From NCBI GenBank assembly GCA_034231615.1, contig CM067317.1, positions 22,425,477 through 22,489,476 of the forward strand: a stretch of 64,000 nucleotides of DNA, written 5' to 3'. The notes below the pieces were generated by a model. That model did not search any database. It worked only from the letters and a program-made list of their open reading frames with translations, and had not been told where the DNA came from. This DNA comes from Meghimatium bilineatum (lineage: Eukaryota > Mollusca > Gastropoda > Stylommatophora > Philomycidae). The position numbers and the translations under genes are program-made. Below, in pieces: positions 1 through 10,393 of this stretch (position 1 is its first letter; every line of letters begins with the position of its first letter).

Positions 1-804
1 GATCGGAACAGCCTGTAAAGAGAAACATAATATACGAAGAAACTGATAAATAAGCGTCGAACTGGAACTGTCAAATGCTATATTCTGTTAAATTTATTGA
101 CAACGGGATCGGAGAACCTATGGACTTGTCCGGAGTGCGTAAATGATAAACTGCAGTAATTACTCTTATCTTTCTCCAGCAGACATCAGACGATTATATG
201 GATTTATCAATGAACTGTACTGTGGTCACCAGCCGCGAGACAGGACCGTAGAGCTTGTCCGTCAGAGATTTTACCAATGGCCATAATTATATTATTGGTA
301 CATGTGCTCTCCGTTCCCTGAAGACTGTTGTCACAGAACAGTGTATACAATTCCAAACATCATATCCATGTGCTGTGTGACTTCTGTTGTGGTCTGTTGT
401 CAATCTAGAAATGATTGCTTGCTTCTTTCTTCCAACCTGTATATATCATAGTCTATTTCGCTGCATGGATGAATTTAATTCAATTCTGTGTTTATGGATG
501 TTTTCATGATGGACTTCATTTCTGGAAATCATATTGAAACTTCTATTTGTTGTTCTGGAATAATTTACTTCCAGATGTTATTAGTTGGTCTGCTATCTCT
601 CTCATCTTGAAACATTAGAACAATCAAATATACGCGACCACCTATATAATATACATCAGTTAATATTATGTCATTGTGTGCTAAAAGTAATACGTTTTAA
701 CATTATGAATTGTATTCTAATAGTAATGTAGGCCTATGCGTACCTCGAAGTACTTTTCATCAATAATTGTGAGTTATTTGTAAAAACATTTTAACAAACC
801 GTGT

Positions 805-805
<1 letters not shown>
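1..805. other. Unassigned AT-rich DNA
   Basis: No open frame here has protein-like character. Around positions 205-245 there is a stretch (a GGACCGTAGAGCTTGTCCGTC core) that faintly resembles the tRNA-like heads near 17.45 kb and 59.2 kb, but it lacks a clear B box, so I do not call it a SINE. Confidence 0.5.

Positions 806-807
<2 letters not shown>

Positions 808-846
<39 letters not shown>
808..846. repeat. (GA)n microsatellite
   Basis: About 19 perfect GA dinucleotides. It sits directly before the 5' edge of a truncated LINE copy. Confidence 0.95.
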
Positions 847-848
<2 letters not shown>

Positions 849-861
849 GCAAATAGTGAAA

Positions 862-1800
862 AATATGATTACTTCAGCATGGAAAAAGGAGTCAGACATG
901 GTTGTATCCTTATACCATCTCTCTTCATCATTTATGCGGACAACATAATGAAAATGTCAGAAAAGACTATTAGAAAAATAGCTTCGATCCACTTCAACAT
1001 CGAAGATCACGAGATACCAGAGTTAAGGTATGCTGATGATACAACAATTCTGACACACAGCCAAGTAGGTCTCGAACACCTCATAAACTACATTACAGAA
1101 CATAGTTAAAAGTAAAACCTATTTCTGAATTGAAACAAGACCAAGATTATGACAATACCACTAGAAGTTCTCAATCAGTATCAACAACAGCGAATTAGAA
1201 AGAGTCATCAGTTTTGAATACCGTGGATCTTTTATCAGCAGTAACACTCATTGATATGAAAAAGTCCCGAAGGAGATTGGCTATCACGTCAAAGAAGCTG
1301 ATACAAATGAAAAACAAATGGCTGAGCTGCTGCAAAACAACGCAACTAACATTCCTAAGAGCTTGAATATCCTCAGTTGCAATATATTGGTGTGAATCCT
1401 GGATAATCACCAACAAAGTGAAAATACAATAGCAGCATTTGAAACAAAATGTTACAGAAAAATCATCAGATTTCCATGGTCCAAAAACATCACCAATTTA
1501 GCCATCCAGAGACAAATGAATGTACAAGAAAATTGACTAATCACCATGGTTCTTTCCAGAAAACTAAACTAAATTGGACATATCAAACGCCATGATTGTC
1601 TAGAGAAGACCATGATGAAGGGGATGATGCCAGGGAGACGAGCAAGAGACAGAACAAAAAGAAGATGGACGCAGGACATTAAAGACAACCTACATATGAC
1701 AGTAACAGAAGCAGGAAGATGGCTCAAGATAGACAGAAGTTTCGAAAGGCTGTGAAAACTGGTACATCTTGCTCAGTATATGGTACCTGATGATGATACA
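862..1800 (+). mobile_element. LINE family A, 5'-truncated RT relic
   Basis: This is the C-terminal half of a non-LTR reverse transcriptase. The frame at 879-1109 reads GVRHGCILIPSLFIIYADNI followed by RYADDTTIL, which are the RT palm motifs (RQGC-like and the catalytic YADD box). Further on, in other frames, come a weak YWCESW segment and the basic C-terminal stretch GRRARDRTKRRWTQDIKDN with VTEAGRW, typical of the tail of endonuclease-RT LINEs. Stops and frame changes separate these blocks, so it is a pseudogene. The 3' end is GGTACCTGATGATGAT and is shared with the copies at 7.1 kb and 15.5 kb, which fixes this as one family. The endonuclease and the N-terminal RT are absent. The exact clade is not assigned. 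Confidence 0.85.
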
Positions 1801-2467
1801 TTTTAACAAACATGCATCTTCTGTATTTTATATTGACCTACTGGTTCCTTTTACAACACAAACGATATTTACATTTCAAAATATATTGAAAACATATAGA
1901 CTTCTAAACATCTTCCCGAAACACATGAAACGTTATTGTCGAGACATGTAGTTAACGAGTTCTAGTACATTTATGCTTGCTGTTGCTTAAAAAGTTCTTT
2001 AGAAAAAAACACTCTATAGATCTCATCACTGTACTGATCGCTAGCGTGACTAAAAAAATGATAGCTGTGGGAGATGTAAAATGTAAGGTATGAATGACTG
2101 TGTGTTTGCAGACCGTCACTAAGCAAGAGTACGACTCAATGAAAAGCACGTCTCATTGCTACGTACGCATTTAAGTGTCATCTTTATACTCGTGCATTGT
2201 GCCATTCTGGCTGGGATGTTGGAATTTTGATGGAGCATTGTCCAATGTTCTAAATAATCAGAACGATTTTGACGGGATTTAAACCAGGTGCACTCAAATG
2301 GCACCTATTCGCCTCGCAACGTAATGCAACACGTTTTCATAATTCAACCACGCTGCTCTAAAAAAAAGTACAAGATTTCATTGAAAACTTTCAACATGTA
2401 TATTCTTAAGTTACTATGAATATAGATCAGTCGATCGAAACACAGACAACAAAAACAGCGGTGGCAT

Positions 2468-2499
<32 letters not shown>

Positions 2500-2790
2500 C
2501 GGGGGAGAGATATACTGACATCTCTCCAATCAGACAACTGTTACGTTGTTTATATTTCTGCAATATTTTTGTTTATATGTATTAGTGCATATAATACTGA
2601 TGCCTAATGGCACGTACTATCGTCAAATGCTAGTGGTCCTTGTGAAATTTACATACCTGTGGAGTGAGCATGCTCTTATTGTTATTTGTGTTTATTTCGA
2701 CCTGTCCATAATCATACTAACGTAAGAATATACATGTTGGAAGTCTTTCCTAAATTCGCATCTTTTTTTTTTAAAATTCTGTGTGGTGGA
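1801..2790. other. Unassigned DNA with a GA-rich run
   Basis: I see no gene. A GA-rich microsatellite lies at about 2467-2509. The short frames here have no recognisable motifs. Confidence 0.5.
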
Positions 2791-2794
2791 ATTC

Positions 2795-2885
2795 GTCAAA
2801 TGCGCTGACTCAACATGCGAAGAGAAAATGTACCAGTTTAACAGACTTGGTTCAAATCCCGTCTATCCGTTACTTCCTGATTTTG
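2795..2885 (+). mobile_element. SINE-E, tRNA-derived head fragment
   Basis: The stretch contains GGTTCAAATCCCG, a good match to a tRNA-type Pol III B box, preceded by a region with ATGCGAAGAGAAAATGTACC. The same arrangement occurs at about 12990-13080, where ACCTGGTTCAAATCCCGTCTA is almost identical. Two diverged copies with a B box suggest a tRNA-derived SINE head. No body or tail could be delimited. Confidence 0.55.
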
Positions 2886-3139
2886 TTCTAGAATTCCTGG
2901 ATGCTTCTAACTTATACCATATTTCACTCGACACTACTGTTTTACTTTAATTGAAGTCTCGGAAACCAATATACCTGTTGTAGTAATATATAATAAAAGT
3001 TGATGTCATATTATATCCGATCAGCCGAACATTTTAGCTATACTATTTTTGTAGACAATATAGATATGATATGTCTGTTATCGCTGCTTTATAATCGGAC
3101 TCGGTGCACATTTGTTTGTTAAATATGATATTCTCTACG

Positions 3140-3480
3140 ATAGACAGAAATGTTCAGTCTAAGACATCTACCCATGACGCTGGTAAGCAGAAACTTTCAA
3201 CTTAAGACATCTACCTGTGACGCTTGTAGGCAGAAACTTTCAACCTAAAACATCTACCTGTGACACTGGTAGACAGAAACATTCAACCTAAGACATCTAT
3301 CTACCTGTGATTCTGGTAGGCAGAAACATTCAACCTAAGACATCTATCTACCTGTGACGCTGATAGACATAAACTTTCAACCTAAGACATCTACCAGTGA
3401 CGCTGGTAGACAGAAACGTTCAACCTAAGATATCTATCTGTGACGCTGGTAGACAGAAACGTTCAACCTAAGATATGTAC
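3140..3480. repeat. ~43-bp minisatellite
   Basis: About eight copies of a unit that reads GTAGACAGAAACGTTCAACC, then TAAGACATCTACCTGTGACGCTG. Two units carry an extra CTAT insertion. Period was read from successive CAGAAAC positions (3411 and 3454). Confidence 0.85.
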
Positions 3481-3889
3481 TTAAAAATTGTCCATGGTAC
3501 ATTCGCCGTCTGAGATTCGTTCTCCGTTACAGAACAGCATATAATATTATCTTAAATTGCAAAACTCGTTCCGAACGTTTGAAAAGTTTAACCATAAAAT
3601 TGTTATCCACGTCAATAACTGCATGGGAATTTGGTACGTTTATTACAGCTTATTAATGCTCTCAATAAAATAGTTATGTCTCTTAGAACATTTAACGTTC
3701 TTTCTATAGAATATTGCTTATTTATATTACAGAAAATTTCATGGTTTTGCACGCATGATAACAGTATCATACATTTTCAAATGTTTATTCTACGCAGAAA
3801 GACACTGATGAACATTTATAGTTTAATAATTATAGGAAACAACTGCAGCAAAACTGTAATTCAACAGGAGAAACTCGTCGTGTGTTATT

Positions 3890-3985
3890 TAGACTTCTTT
3901 ATAACGGTCATATGGTCGGAACTTCGACATGTGTGCGTTATTATGTGTGCTATCAGTGATTAAAAAACTTCATTACCCTATTCCT
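3890..3985 (+). mobile_element. 3' fragment related to the Penelope-like element
   Basis: The stretch with GGTCATATGGTCGGAACTTC and GTGCGTTATTATGTGTGCTA aligns with 48262-48350, which lies in the 3' untranslated part of the Penelope-like element at 46.5-48.4 kb. It is therefore probably a detached 3' end of the same or a sister element. It carries no coding sequence. Confidence 0.55.
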
Positions 3986-4073
3986 AGTTTCCCTAGGCGA
4001 CTGATTGTAGATTTTATTGTTTTGCTATGTTTTTAATCAAAATATTGTAATAAAAATGAAGCATATCATGTAT

Positions 4074-4124
4074 GGTTGGTTAGTTGCTGATCCAGCGGTC
4101 CATGAGCTCATGCCCTTTGACCCA
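4074..4124 (+). repeat. Interspersed ~50-bp motif, copy 1
   Basis: The segment with TCCAGCGGTCCATGAGCTCA and CCTTTGACCCA recurs almost unchanged at 42304-42356. It lies about 100 bp downstream of a Penelope-like 3' fragment. It may be the 3' end of an unknown retroelement, but nothing here identifies it. Confidence 0.6.
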
Positions 4125-4154
4125 CGCATATCATGTATCGAAGATGAATATGCT

Positions 4155-4311
4155 ACCTTTGCTGAATATATATATATATATATTACTAATACCACTAGTA
4201 GTAGGACAATGTTGCTGAATATATATATATATTACTAATACCACTATTAGTAGGACAATGTTGCTGAATATATATAGATTACTAATACCACTAGTAGTAG
4301 GACAATGTTGC

Positions 4312-4352
<41 letters not shown>

Positions 4353-4386
4353 TACTAATACCACTAGCAGTAGGACAATGTAGGTG
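4155..4386. repeat. ~50-bp tandem repeat with embedded (TA)n
   Basis: Four units of TTACTAATACCACTAGTAGT then AGGACAATGTTGCTGAA, each followed by a TA run of different length (up to about 30 bp). A minus-strand frame of 225 codons crosses this region, but only because the repeat lacks stops; it is not a gene. Confidence 0.9.
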
Positions 4387-5721
4387 ATAGCGACGACTAG
4401 ATCAGTGATATGGCCGGGTCTCAGAGTGCAGTAGGTCTTTCTTTTCTTGCTTATTTTATGGTCATGCTTTGAGAGATTCGGGATGACTGCTTGCGCCGTT
4501 AGTGGTTGTATTCTCCGATGCAGTCTGTGCTGGCTAAAGATTGTCCCTTTACATTTGGTCGTTGGGGGAAGTGAGAGAGCGAATGGACTTACTAGCATCG
4601 GACTTGGCTGGTGGTGGTGCAATGAACAGTCTCCTGTTTCGAGTGCAGTCTGAGGGTTTACCTGTTGGAGGATGTGGGGTCCGTTCATTGTTTTCTGTCT
4701 ATGGCTAAAGTGCAGGACCTGGGAGTGAAATATATTGCTAGAGATGAGCAGATATGGGAATGAAAAGAGAAATTGTCCGCCAACAAAGACATGAGCAATC
4801 AATTCCAATATTTTGAAGCCACATACTGAATATGTGTTGGATCACCATGTTTGAGTGTCATGATGATGCTGGTGCTCTCTAACGTCTAACTAGCAAACAT
4901 CACTAATACATCTAATCACATCTTAAATACAACGTGCTTGATCGACTATTGAATAACAAGCATATTCAATCGAGTAGTATAACTGAAATCAATCCACTAA
5001 CAACTCAACCACAGAGCAGACCGCACATAAGAACTAATTTAAAATTACCATTTTAGTTAAAAACTTCTATATTATAGAGGTACAGGGATTACAAGAATAA
5101 TCAAATGTAAAAAATCTATTTTATTATTATTAAAATTAATTCTAGGTACATCTGCCTGAAAAATATTTCATGACTTGAGATATTCAATTTCATAATACCT
5201 TCATTTTTTGTACACCTGACAACATGCCTTGCAGCTTACAAAGAAAACTATACAATAGTCATGTAGGTTTCACCGGCTGAATGTATATTGTTATAGCTCG
5301 GCTTACTTGTCGAGCTTACTCTTACTTTAAAATTTGCCCAGTTCAACTGCGCTTTCGCATGTGCTTGTGTTTAGATTAAAGCTCATAATCGCTTTCTCTC
5401 TCCCTATGTCACAGTTATTTTTTGTGTGAAAAGCAGGAGCGTACTTCAGTGCATATATGCTGCCAATTTTTCTCAGAACGGTGACAATCATCAAATGACA
5501 AGAACATATTCTTGATACAACTGTCCTTGAAAGTATTAAATATATTGCAATGTCATTTTAACGTATTTTTGCAAGGATAACACTAATAAATCAGACTGAT
5601 ACACAAAGATGCCTTGCGATATTAAAACAAAGAGCAGCAGGATATCGTCCTTGTACTTTCTTTAAACGTTGAATTAGGCATACACTGTCTTCTACAATAG
5701 TATAGAATTATAACCTTAGCT
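4387..5721. other. Unassigned DNA
   Basis: Short frames occur at 4447-4653 (+) but have no recognisable domain. I see no repeat or element edges. Confidence 0.45.
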
Positions 5722-5850
5722 CAGGGGTTCTCAACTTTTTTTTTGGACAGCGAATACCGCCCACATGTAATCGTTAGTGCTCGCGAGCACATTTTAGCTA
5801 CCATAACGTGAGCAAGTGTCTTTACAAGTGCACCTGGTTGAGAATGCCTG
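5722..5850. mobile_element. hAT-like MITE
   Basis: A 129-bp non-coding unit with terminal inverted repeats: CAGGGGTTCTCAAC at the left and GGTTGAGAATGCCTG at the right (14 of 16 positions pair). These ends resemble the CAGNGGTTCTCAACC ends of hAT Charlie-type elements. The flanking 8-mers CCTTAGCT and TTTCAGCT agree at five of eight positions, which fits a decayed 8-bp hAT target duplication. It has no transposase and would be non-autonomous. Confidence 0.65.
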
Positions 5851-6175
5851 TTTCAGCTAATGCAGATTCTCGTGACCTCTTAATAACAATGACAAAGGCG
5901 CATATGACCATGAATCTGTGTGCACTAGCTCTCGAGAATTTACTTTCAGTTAACAATACATAATCCGAGATTGTGCAATTATTTTCCTATCTATCCGGTA
6001 TAATCCCTATTCAAACATGTATGTGTCATTTACTTACCTGGGATTGTGTATGAAGAAATAATTTGACAGTAATAACTTATTGTACAGCTTACAAGCTCTC
6101 ATCAAGGGATTACCTCTAGAAGGATTACTCTACCTAGTGCTTTCCTTTTTATACTCCTACTTAGGAAGCACCCAT

Positions 6176-6328
6176 GCTAATTCACACATACAATCACGTT
6201 TAGATATGCTTAAGATTTAATGAGAAACATACATTTAAGACATTTTAGTAGCGGCTGGAATACATATGTACATAGGAAGCAATATTGAGAATAGGTGCTG
6301 AAAGGGTTTAAATTATGTGTGAATTAGC
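6176..6328. mobile_element. MITE-like element with 15-bp inverted ends
   Basis: GCTAATTCACACATA at 6176-6190 is the exact reverse complement of 6314-6328. The 153-bp unit has no coding capacity. The superfamily is not identified and no target-site duplication is clear. Confidence 0.6.
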
Positions 6329-6719
6329 TTCACTAATAATAACAATAATAACAACAGCAATAATAATTAATCAATAATGGGTAAGGAACTTTCTCCACAA
6401 AACTTACCCGGGCAAGTAAATCATGTATAAAATATAGAAGTTTTCATATACCATTTGAAATGTTACACTGTCCTGCATCCTGACCGTTTGTACACATGTT
6501 TAACAACTAAACATATTTTTCAGAATGAATTAGCATCTTAAAACGTATGCCTCTATATAGTTTGTTATCTTAGTTTAGCTTGATGACAGTCTCATCATCA
6601 CCACACATATCAATTTTCAAATATAACAAAACTAGAGCACAACACATCACCAATTAAATTACTAAGAACCTAGGGCATGTAGCAATGTATACATTGCAAT
6701 ATATATACAACTACAGGTG
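6329..6719. other. Unassigned DNA
   Basis: Contains an (AATAAC)-like degenerate stretch near 6335-6375. No genes or element edges seen. Confidence 0.45.
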
Positions 6720-7107
6720 GGGTACAGGCTATATACCAAATGCATGGAAAGAAGAGCTAATGCGTGCTATAATAAAGTTAAGGACAGATGGAAGCCTCAC
6801 AGCTACAGAACAATAAGTCTATGGCAGCTGTTTTTTCAAGACAATGGAAATGATGGTCAACAAAAGATGGATATTACCTAGAATCAGAGAAGCTATTAGC
6901 GTCAGAATAAGCTAGATCTGGAGAGTACAACATATGAGAAGACGACATAATCATGCTTCAGATCATTGAAGATGCGTGTCAGGAGAAGAAGTGGATACGA
7001 TCCTTTCTACAGAAATGGAAACACGAGTCAAGTTAACATTAGCACAACGTTATCCTAAATCGTGAAGTTCCTCAAAGTTTAGTCCTATCTCCATCCCTGT
7101 AGAAGAA

Positions 7108-7420
7108 CATATAATGATCAACATTCAGGTATCATATCCTGAACATAATGTAGAAGCCATCACAGCATTTCAAAACATCTATCATGAGCCAGTCTTCCTG
7201 CTTCTGTTACTGTCATGTTCAGGTGGTCTTTGATGTCGCGTCAAATCTTATTCTTGGTCTGTCTCTTTCTCATTTCCCTGGCACATCATCGATTATGCTT
7301 ATCTGTAGGCTGTCGTGGCGTTTGATATCGCCAAAATATTTTAGTTTTATGGAAAGAACAATGCTAGTTAGCCATAAACTGATCACAAGAAGAAAATATA
7401 AAAGCCGGAATAAAATATAG
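7108..7420 (-). mobile_element. LINE family A 3' end, nested in family R
   Basis: The minus strand reads KLKYFGDIKRHDSLQ, then a decayed basic block, then DIKDHLNMTVTEAGRLAHDR, matching the C-terminus of the family A copy at 862-1800 (IKDNLHMTVTEAGRWL). The 3' end resembles the GGTACCTGATGATGAT terminus of that family. It lies between the two halves of a plus-strand family R LINE, so it inserted later. It is 5'-truncated. Confidence 0.75.
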
Positions 7421-7575
7421 CAGCACGAGCAATGAAATGGACGGTAAAGATCAATGCTGAAAATTCCTCAATAACACACTTCTAGCTTGAAAATAGTGAC
7501 AAAATAAGAAGGAAAAATAAAATGTTGAAATACAAGTTCCCAAACAGTTGTAGATACGATGTATCTGATAATCAC

Positions 7576-7650
7576 ACTAAGAAATGATGGCCTCACAACT
7601 AAGAAATGATGGCCTCACAACTAAGAAATGATGGCCTCACAATTAAGAAA
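7576..7650. repeat. 22-bp tandem repeat
   Basis: About 3.5 copies of CTAAGAAATGATGGCCTCAC plus AA, inside the family R relic. A local expansion of LINE sequence is likely. Confidence 0.9.
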
Positions 7651-8334
7651 AGTGAGGAAAAAGCAAGAAATAAACTTGTCATCCTGAGAAAAGTGGCAGG
7701 AACAAGCAAAGGCGGTAGGGGCGGGTAGTAAAGAAACATGAAAGAATGCATATACTGGTGCAATTAGACCAGTACTAGTATACTGATAAAAATCATGAAC
7801 TTCAGCAGTTAATTACCACATTGTAGCTCTGGACATGTTGCACAATTAGGTAATTTCAACTTCATCTTATCATAGGTGACATGAAGATATCTCTCATAAA
7901 TTAAATGTGCAAAAGTACAGGCAATCTCTCCCCCCCCTCTACCATACAACGGGACACTAAAATCATGATCATTGCAGATAAGTACAAGATCATGCTAGCG
8001 CATACAATGAATACCATATACGTTGACCTAGTCATTGGAAGGACGAAGAGAACCAATTTTATTAACCGATTAAAAAAAATACCCCAACTAAACACAATAT
8101 AGAAAATACAAGGATGAACTACTCAATATAACAAAAGAAACACTTTTCCCTGTTCTGCTGGAACAATATGAGAATCTCTCTATTAGATCCACTAAAAACA
8201 AATTATGAAAGAGCTTGTTAATTTAGTATTCACATTACTTTGAAATACACTGTCAAATAATTTGTTACCGCATTTCTGAAGTGAATTTCTAAAAGAAAAT
8301 ATTAATGCACCACTGCCAATGACATTAATGGTTA

Positions 8335-8720
8335 AACAAACAATTGTAAGACAGAATGTATGCCTTTGAGATGTGGATATATAGAAGAGTTGGGAGAACA
8401 TCATGGAAAGAGAAGAAAACAAATAAAGAGGTTCTAAAAACACTTAATATGAAGAAAGAATTACTAAGAGAAATAAAGATCAAGCAAATAAAATATTTTG
8501 GACCCATTAAAGACATGACACCTTATTGAAGACCTTACTTGTGAGTAAAGTCGAAGGGAAGCGAGGAAGAGGTAGACAGAGAAAGACTTGGAAGAGTACC
8601 ATCACAAGATGGACAGGTGACAGTCTAGCAGAGTGCACCACCAAAACAAGAGACAACGGATGTTGGAGATCTGTTACAGCCAATCTTCGTTGCGGAGATG
8701 ACACTTGATGATGATGAACA
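8335..8720 (+). mobile_element. LINE family B 3' end
   Basis: Starts with AFEMWIYRRVGRTSWKEKK, then LREIKIKQIKYFG, a basic block with GKRGRGRQRKTW, and a 3' end reading CAATCTTCGTTGCGGAGATG and CACTTGATGATGATGA. The same series is found at 28750-29100, and the end alone at 15.5 kb. This is the last part of an endonuclease-RT LINE (after the catalytic domain), with several frame changes. It directly follows the family R relic. Confidence 0.8.
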
Positions 8721-8924
8721 ATAACGAAACATATTTTTGTTATGAAATATATTATGTCTTGTTATTATATGATTATAATTATTATACACCGACCCTATTT
8801 AGATCATAAGAAAATAATTTTGTATGTGTAAACACAACTCGTTCAGTATAGGCCTAACACTAGAGAAAGATGAACATTGTGTCAATTCATGTCACAACAA
8901 TTTTTTTAATAATTAAAATACAAC

Positions 8925-9643
8925 ATCTTCTTCTTCTTCTTTCTGTCCTCATGTACCTTTCGGTGTTGAGGGGAGAGTGAGTTTTACGGCCTTTTGCCCT
9001 TCTATTTGCCTCCTCTGCTGTTATATTTCCGAGTGTCTCTAATACACTATCTATCCACCTTTTACGAGGACGCCCAATAGGTCTCCTGTTTTCGTATCGT
9101 TTGTTAAGTGTTTTTTGGATAATACTTTGCTCTTTCTGTCTGGTTATGTGGCCGTACCATTTAACTTGTTGTTTCTGTATGTATTCTATTGTTGGCTTGA
9201 TCCCTGATTGTTTCTTTAGTGCTTCATTCCTGATTTTGTCTCTCAAGCTAACTCCAATCATACGTCTCACACATTTCATTTCAGTGGTGTTAATCTTATG
9301 TATTGTTCTAGAATCTAATGTCCAAGTTTGACACTGATAACACAATGTTGGTAAGAAAATGATGTTGAAAAGCGCTTTCTTTGTTTCTAGTGTAATATCT
9401 TTGTTTCTTAGTAAAGGTGTTAATTGACCAATGATCTGACAGGCATTATTACATCTTGCGTTTATTTCTGCTTCTTGTTTGTTGTCATATCTCAATGTGC
9501 TGCCCAGATATTTGAATTCATCTACTTGTTTTAGTTGTTTATTATTTATCTGTATGTTGATGTTCTCCTTTTCTCTTGCAATATTCATTACTTCTGTTTT
9601 GTCTATGTTGATTTTCATTCCAAATTGCTTGCCTGCTGTGAAT
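8925..9643 (-). mobile_element. LINE family C, long open C-terminal fragment
   Basis: An uninterrupted minus-strand frame of about 235 element-derived codons. In order: FGMKINIDKTEVMNI, then VDEFKYLGSTL, LCYQCQTWTLDSRTI, MKCVRRMIGVSLRDKIRN, QVKWYGHITR, GRPRKRWIDSVLETL and a terminal arginine-rich stretch encoded by the (GAA)n tail. This is the region after the catalytic YADD box of an endonuclease-RT LINE; the catalytic part itself is missing, so the fragment is dead but young enough to remain open. Similar ends occur at 23.1, 41.0, 49.0, 54.5 and 59.6 kb. The first ~34 codons of the open frame (9644-9741) are flanking DNA, not element. AAAATACAA-like matches flank it, but a target duplication is not secure. 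Confidence 0.85.
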
Positions 9644-9984
9644 AATATACAATATACAAAATACAATATTAATACACAATTAACAAGGGAATTTGATGTT
9701 AGTGTTAAATATTTTATTCCTTGATATATAAAAAAAAACACTTTCGTTATTGAATTTTTTCCCGTTAAGGAGTGCAGGGAGACTTCCTATGGACTTGATG
9801 TAATATGAGTGAAATTATATATATTGACTATATTTAGATCCAATGCAAATTACGTGTTTGCGTAACACCTACTAAATTGTTCAATGTGACGATAATTTAT
9901 CAATTTATACTACGAATAAGTCTCAATATTATTCAGTCACCACTAAGACATAAGGATGAAGTATTAAATGTATTTAACAGTTAT
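9644..9984. other. Unassigned AT-rich DNA
   Basis: Flank of the family C LINE; nothing recognised. Confidence 0.45.
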
Positions 9985-10096
9985 GTTTTAAGTTACGTTT
10001 TAAGTTATGTTTTAAGTTATGTTTTAAGTTATGTTTTAAGTTATATTTAAGTTATTATTTAAGTTATGTTTTAAGTTATGTTTTAAGTTATGTTTT
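9985..10096. repeat. 12-bp tandem repeat
   Basis: About nine copies of GTTATGTTTTAA, some shortened. A further AAGTTATGTTTTATA occurs after the SINE at about 10394, so the SINE seems to have landed at the edge of this array. Confidence 0.9.
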
Positions 10097-10107
10097 AGTT
10101 TCAAATT

Positions 10108-10393
10108 ATGTTTCTTCTTCTTATTCTGCGTTCGTTCTCAAACTCCTGCAGATTGGCAGGATGTAGTACGGAGAACGGAATGCGTTTTGTCATGGTTTAC
10201 AGCATTGCTGCTATATCTGCGCCTTTCGGCACGACACATCCGACTTCAGCAGGGCTTTGGGTCACTGACCCTATATGGGATGGGACAGCCAACTCCATCC
10301 CATAACCTCCTTAGTCGCCTTTTACGACATGCATGGGAGGTAATCAGTGTTCTATTCTTTGCTCCCCTAGGGGCCCGGCAACCCACGTTCGAA
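10108..10393 (-). mobile_element. SINE-A, most complete copy
   Basis: On the minus strand the unit runs from GGGTTGCCGGGCCCCTAGG through a conserved-looking core CATGTCGTAAAAGGCGACTA to a 3' end reading GTTTGAGAACGAACGCAG followed by AATAAGAAGAAG. The core resembles central domains reported for broadly distributed invertebrate SINEs (established that such domains exist; which one is my inference and not settled). Other copies lie at 14.3, 21.7, 23.4-23.9, 30.1, 52.0 and 60.2 kb. Flanks TTCAAATTATGTTT and TTCGAAGTTATGTTT are near-duplicates, compatible with a target-site duplication in the 12-bp array. It has no coding sequence; the short frames across it are chance. Confidence 0.75.

Larger units (their letters stand above)
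6720..8105 (+). mobile_element. LINE family R (RNase H type), RT relic, interrupted
   Basis: Pieces of a Jockey-like non-LTR polyprotein can be read in order across several frames. At 6740-6860 the sequence gives AWKEELM then SYRTISLWQLFFKTMEMMVN, matching the early RT block (usually YRPISLL...GK..E). Near 7440-7700 come WTVKINAENSSITHF and KARNKLVILRKVAGTS, matching the region after the catalytic box. At 7905-8105 STIQRDTKIMIIADKYKIM and NRLKK match the linker before the RNase H domain. A minus-strand family A fragment (7108-7420) splits it. Many stops and shifts make it a pseudogene. The RNase H part itself is missing here but is preserved at 32.3-33.3 kb, assigned to the same family by linker style. 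Confidence 0.7.

Noticed and set aside
4131-4808. 225-codon minus-strand frame
   Set aside because: Half of it is isoleucine-tyrosine coding from TA repeats and the rest has no domain; it spans a tandem array.
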